7,329 nucleotides of DNA from Anaerolineae bacterium CG2_30_64_16. Lineage in GTDB: Bacteria > Chloroflexota > Anaerolineae > CG2-30-64-16. The first letter of the stretch is position 1; the number at the start of each line of letters is the position of its first letter. A program made the translations under genes and the position numbers. The notes beneath the pieces were generated by a model that searched no databases, was not told where the DNA came from, and was given only the letters and a program-made list of their open reading frames with translations. The DNA lies in the NCBI GenBank assembly GCA_001871755.1, contig MNXL01000260.1, forward strand, positions 1 through 7,329. The letters run 5' to 3'. Positions 5,646 to 7,329 of this stretch are shown here, piece after piece.

Positions 5646-6646
5646 CGAATCGCGTACGCAGCCAGCGCCACCCCGCTCAAGGATGGCTCTCCCCCCGGCG
5701 TGGGGGACAGATCGCGCTCGGGCTGCTCCTCAGCGCGCTGCTGCTCTGGCTGACCCTGCGCCGGATCGACATGGGCGAGGTCGGCCAGGCGTTGCAAGCC
5801 GCCCGCTGGGGCTTTCTCATCCCCGCGGTGCTGACCTATTTCATCGACCTGGGGAGCCGGTCGTGGCGCTGGAGCGTGTTGCTGAGGCCGGTCAAGCGCC
5901 TCACCTGGCGCGACCTGTACAGCGTGGTGACGATCGGCTACATGGGCAACATGCTGCTGCCGGCGCGGCTGGGAGAGCTGGTGCGCGTAGGCGTCCTGCA
6001 CCGCCGCGGCGTGGCCGCGAGCGCGGCCCTGGGCAGCATCGCCACCGAGCGCGTGCTCGATGGGCTCACCACCGTGGGTATCCTGTTGATCGCCTCGGGA
6101 TTCCTGCCACGGCCCGCCTGGCTGGCGGCCGGCCTGACCACGGTCACCGTCCTGTTCGTCGGCGCACTGCTCGCACTGGGGCTGTTGCTGGCCTTCCGAC
6201 CCGTGGTGATCGCGCGGCTGGTCCCGGTCGCTGCGCGTTTCCCCCGGACCCGGCGGCCGATCGGTTGGATGGACCAATTTCTGGACGGATTGGGCGCATT
6301 GCGCAACCCGCGGCTGGTGGCGAGCGCGATCGCTATCGGGCTGCTGGCCTGGACCTTCAGCATGTTGGAGTACTACTGGGTGTTTCGGGCGTTTGCCCTG
6401 CCTGTAGGCTTCGTGGGGACCTTCTTCGCGGTCTCCGCCGTCGGCCTGAGCACCGCCATCCCATCCGCGCCCGGATATGTCGGCGCCTTTGAGTTTGCCG
6501 GAGTGGCCGTGCTGGGCGCGCTCGGAGTGGCCTCAGCCTCCGCGTTCAGCGCGGTAGTGCTGCTCCACCTGCTGCAAATCGTGCCCGTGACAGTGGCCGG
6601 GCTGTTCTGCGCGTGGCGGGAAGGTCTCTCCCTGACCCCGCGATGA
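5642..6646 (+). CDS. YbhN/LPG-synthase-TM-like flippase-domain membrane protein
   Basis: A 334-residue polytopic inner-membrane protein of the family typified by E. coli YbhN and the membrane domain of lysyl-phosphatidylglycerol synthase (MprF). Hydrophobic segments lie at about 22-39, 56-70, 92-108, 140-155, 160-186, 226-248, 255-275, 281-298 and 301-324. Family landmarks are GNMLLPARLGELVR (102-115), ATERVLDGL (134-142) and IPSAPGYVGAFE (273-284). It has no C-terminal aminoacyl-transferase domain, so it is not a full MprF. In many bacteria such proteins sit next to GT2 enzymes, as here with a 4-bp overlap, and are thought to help move or assemble lipid-linked sugars; that role is an inference. 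The last third (from codon 213) also lies in the left arm of the long terminal palindrome. The N-terminal two thirds are unique. Confidence 0.88.
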   Translation: MTNRVRSQRHPAQGWLSPRRGGQIALGLLLSALLLWLTLRRIDMGEVGQALQAARWGFLIPAVLTYFIDLGSRSWRWSVLLRPVKRLTWRDLYSVVTIGYMGNMLLPARLGELVRVGVLHRRGVAASAALGSIATERVLDGLTTVGILLIASGFLPRPAWLAAGLTTVTVLFVGALLALGLLLAFRPVVIARLVPVAARFPRTRRPIGWMDQFLDGLGALRNPRLVASAIAIGLLAWTFSMLEYYWVFRAFALPVGFVGTFFAVSAVGLSTAIPSAPGYVGAFEFAGVAVLGALGVASASAFSAVVLLHLLQIVPVTVAGLFCAWREGLSLTPR

Positions 6647-6759
6647 AGCATCGAGAGCTTTCCAGCGCCGCGGGCCATCGGTCCCAGAACACTGCTGCGG
6701 CCCGGCGCACACTTACTATACTGAGCGCGTGTCAGTTTTCGGGCCTTCGCTCAGTCACA

Positions 6760-6849
6760 CCCGCGCACGCGGGACGTCATTCCCGCGAAAGCGGGAATCT
6801 AGCAGCCTGGATTCCCGCTTTCGCGGGAATGACGTCCCGCGTGCGCGGG
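6760..6849. repeat. Hairpin repeat core at the palindrome centre
   Basis: The centre consists of small perfect hairpins: cccgcg-ca-cgcggg (6760-6773), attcccgc-gaaa-gcgggaat (6779-6798, with a GAAA loop) and their mirror copies (6811-6830, 6836-6849). The 'ggattcccgctttcgcgggaatgacg' type of repeat is widespread in bacterial genomes as an intergenic element, usually with two facing copies. This core may be a real palindrome at which the longer symmetry began. A short frame crossing it on both strands is the repeat read as protein. Confidence 0.8.
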
Positions 6850-6962
6850 TGTGACTGAGCGAAGGCCCGAAAACTGACACGCGCTCAGTATAGTAAGTGT
6901 GCGCCGGGCCGCAGCAGTGTTCTGGGACCGATGGCCCGCGGCGCTGGAAAGCTCTCGATGCT

Positions 6963-7329
6963 TCATCGCGGGGTCAGGGAGAGACCTTCCCGCCACGCGC
7001 AGAACAGCCCGGCCACTGTCACGGGCACGATTTGCAGCAGGTGGAGCAGCACTACCGCGCTGAACGCGGAGGCTGAGGCCACTCCGAGCGCGCCCAGCAC
7101 GGCCACTCCGGCAAACTCAAAGGCGCCGACATATCCGGGCGCGGATGGGATGGCGGTGCTCAGGCCGACGGCGGAGACCGCGAAGAAGGTCCCCACGAAG
7201 CCTACAGGCAGGGCAAACGCCCGAAACACCCAGTAGTACTCCAACATGCTGAAGGTCCAGGCCAGCAGCCCGATAGCGATCGCGCTCGCCACCAGCCGCG
7301 GGTTGCGCAATGCGCCCAATCCGTCCAGA
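6963..7329 (-). pseudogene. Inverted partial copy of the YbhN-like gene (C-terminal third)
   Basis: The reverse complement of 6280-6646. It encodes residues 214-334 of the YbhN-like protein plus the stop codon (at 6963-6965), and is open at the window edge. The residues match the complete gene, including the IPSAPGYVGAFE landmark. No start codon or upstream signal for this copy is in view. If the palindrome is an artefact this is not a second gene at all; if it is real, it is either a truncated copy or part of a second full gene beyond the window. The spacer between the two gene ends (6647-6962) holds only the hairpin repeat and its mirrored flanks. Confidence 0.85.

Larger units (their letters stand above)
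6280..7329. repeat. Long perfect inverted repeat reaching the window end
   Basis: Positions x and 13609-x are complementary. The left arm is 6280-6799, the right arm 6810-7329, and the unpaired centre is 6800-6809. The last bases of the window (7321-7329, ccgtccaga) still pair with 6280-6288, so the true arm length is unknown. Translated segments in the two arms are identical (6613-6858 with 6751-6996; 6373-6678 with 6931-7236), which points to no divergence. Perfect identity over 520 bases that include coding DNA, around a hairpin-rich repeat and at a sequence end, is typical of a fold-back in assembly or amplification. A recent inverted duplication would look the same. Confidence 0.97.

Noticed and set aside
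5528..6277. 249-codon minus-strand frame over the YbhN-like gene
   Set aside because: Low-complexity composition (Gln, Arg, Pro, Gly, His) and antisense to a family-typical membrane protein.
6613..6996. Identical short frames on both strands at the palindrome centre
   Set aside because: They are the hairpin repeat translated (the SRESGN and WIPAFAGMT type), duplicated by the palindrome; no gene features.

Overview
The window looks like a polysaccharide export and assembly segment of a bacterial chromosome, probably a metagenome contig. The GC content is high except in one gene. Short dispersed repeats recall those of Chloroflexota (Anaerolineae-like) genomes: 'GTCATTCTGAGC'-type intergenic palindromes, GGTGACAA tandem units and 'gcgattg / aaatcggaaatc' spacer repeats. 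The taxon is an inference of moderate to low confidence.

Layout. Positions 1-324 hold no gene but are packed with repeats: a composite inverted repeat (13-190), twin 15-bp palindromes (278-313) and an 8-bp tandem repeat (316-343). Three genes follow on the minus strand. In transcription order they are an asparagine-synthase-like protein (4401-2851), an ABC-2 permease of Wzm/TagG type (2552-1653) and its Wzt-type ATPase with a C-terminal cargo-binding domain (1653-325). The last two share one base (TGATG). Between the first and second gene lies a 112-bp MITE-like element with 12-bp terminal inverted repeats and an 8-bp target duplication. The divergent gap 4402-4838 holds a probable IS66-type transposase remnant and a candidate promoter. 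On the plus strand, a DPM1-like GT2 glycosyltransferase (4839-5645) overlaps by 4 bp a YbhN/LPG-synthase-TM-type membrane protein (5642-6646).

From 6280 to the end the sequence is one long palindrome with 520-bp arms around a 10-base centre (6800-6809). The right arm repeats, inverted, the last third of the YbhN-like gene and its downstream spacer. The centre is a common hairpin repeat (gattcccgc / gcgggaatc). An assembly or amplification fold-back is the most economical explanation; a real inverted duplication or replicon end cannot be excluded from sequence alone.

How the genes may work together: the Wzm/Wzt pair would export an undecaprenyl-linked glycan across the inner membrane. The asparagine-synthase-like protein could amidate or otherwise modify a sugar or precursor. 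The GT2/YbhN-like pair could transfer a sugar to a lipid carrier or membrane lipid and handle the product. All substrates are unknown. I see no clear new defence or regulatory system. The most interesting signals are the repeats: one inserted in frame in the Wzt ATPase, one supplying its stop codon, the structured MITE, and the terminal palindrome.
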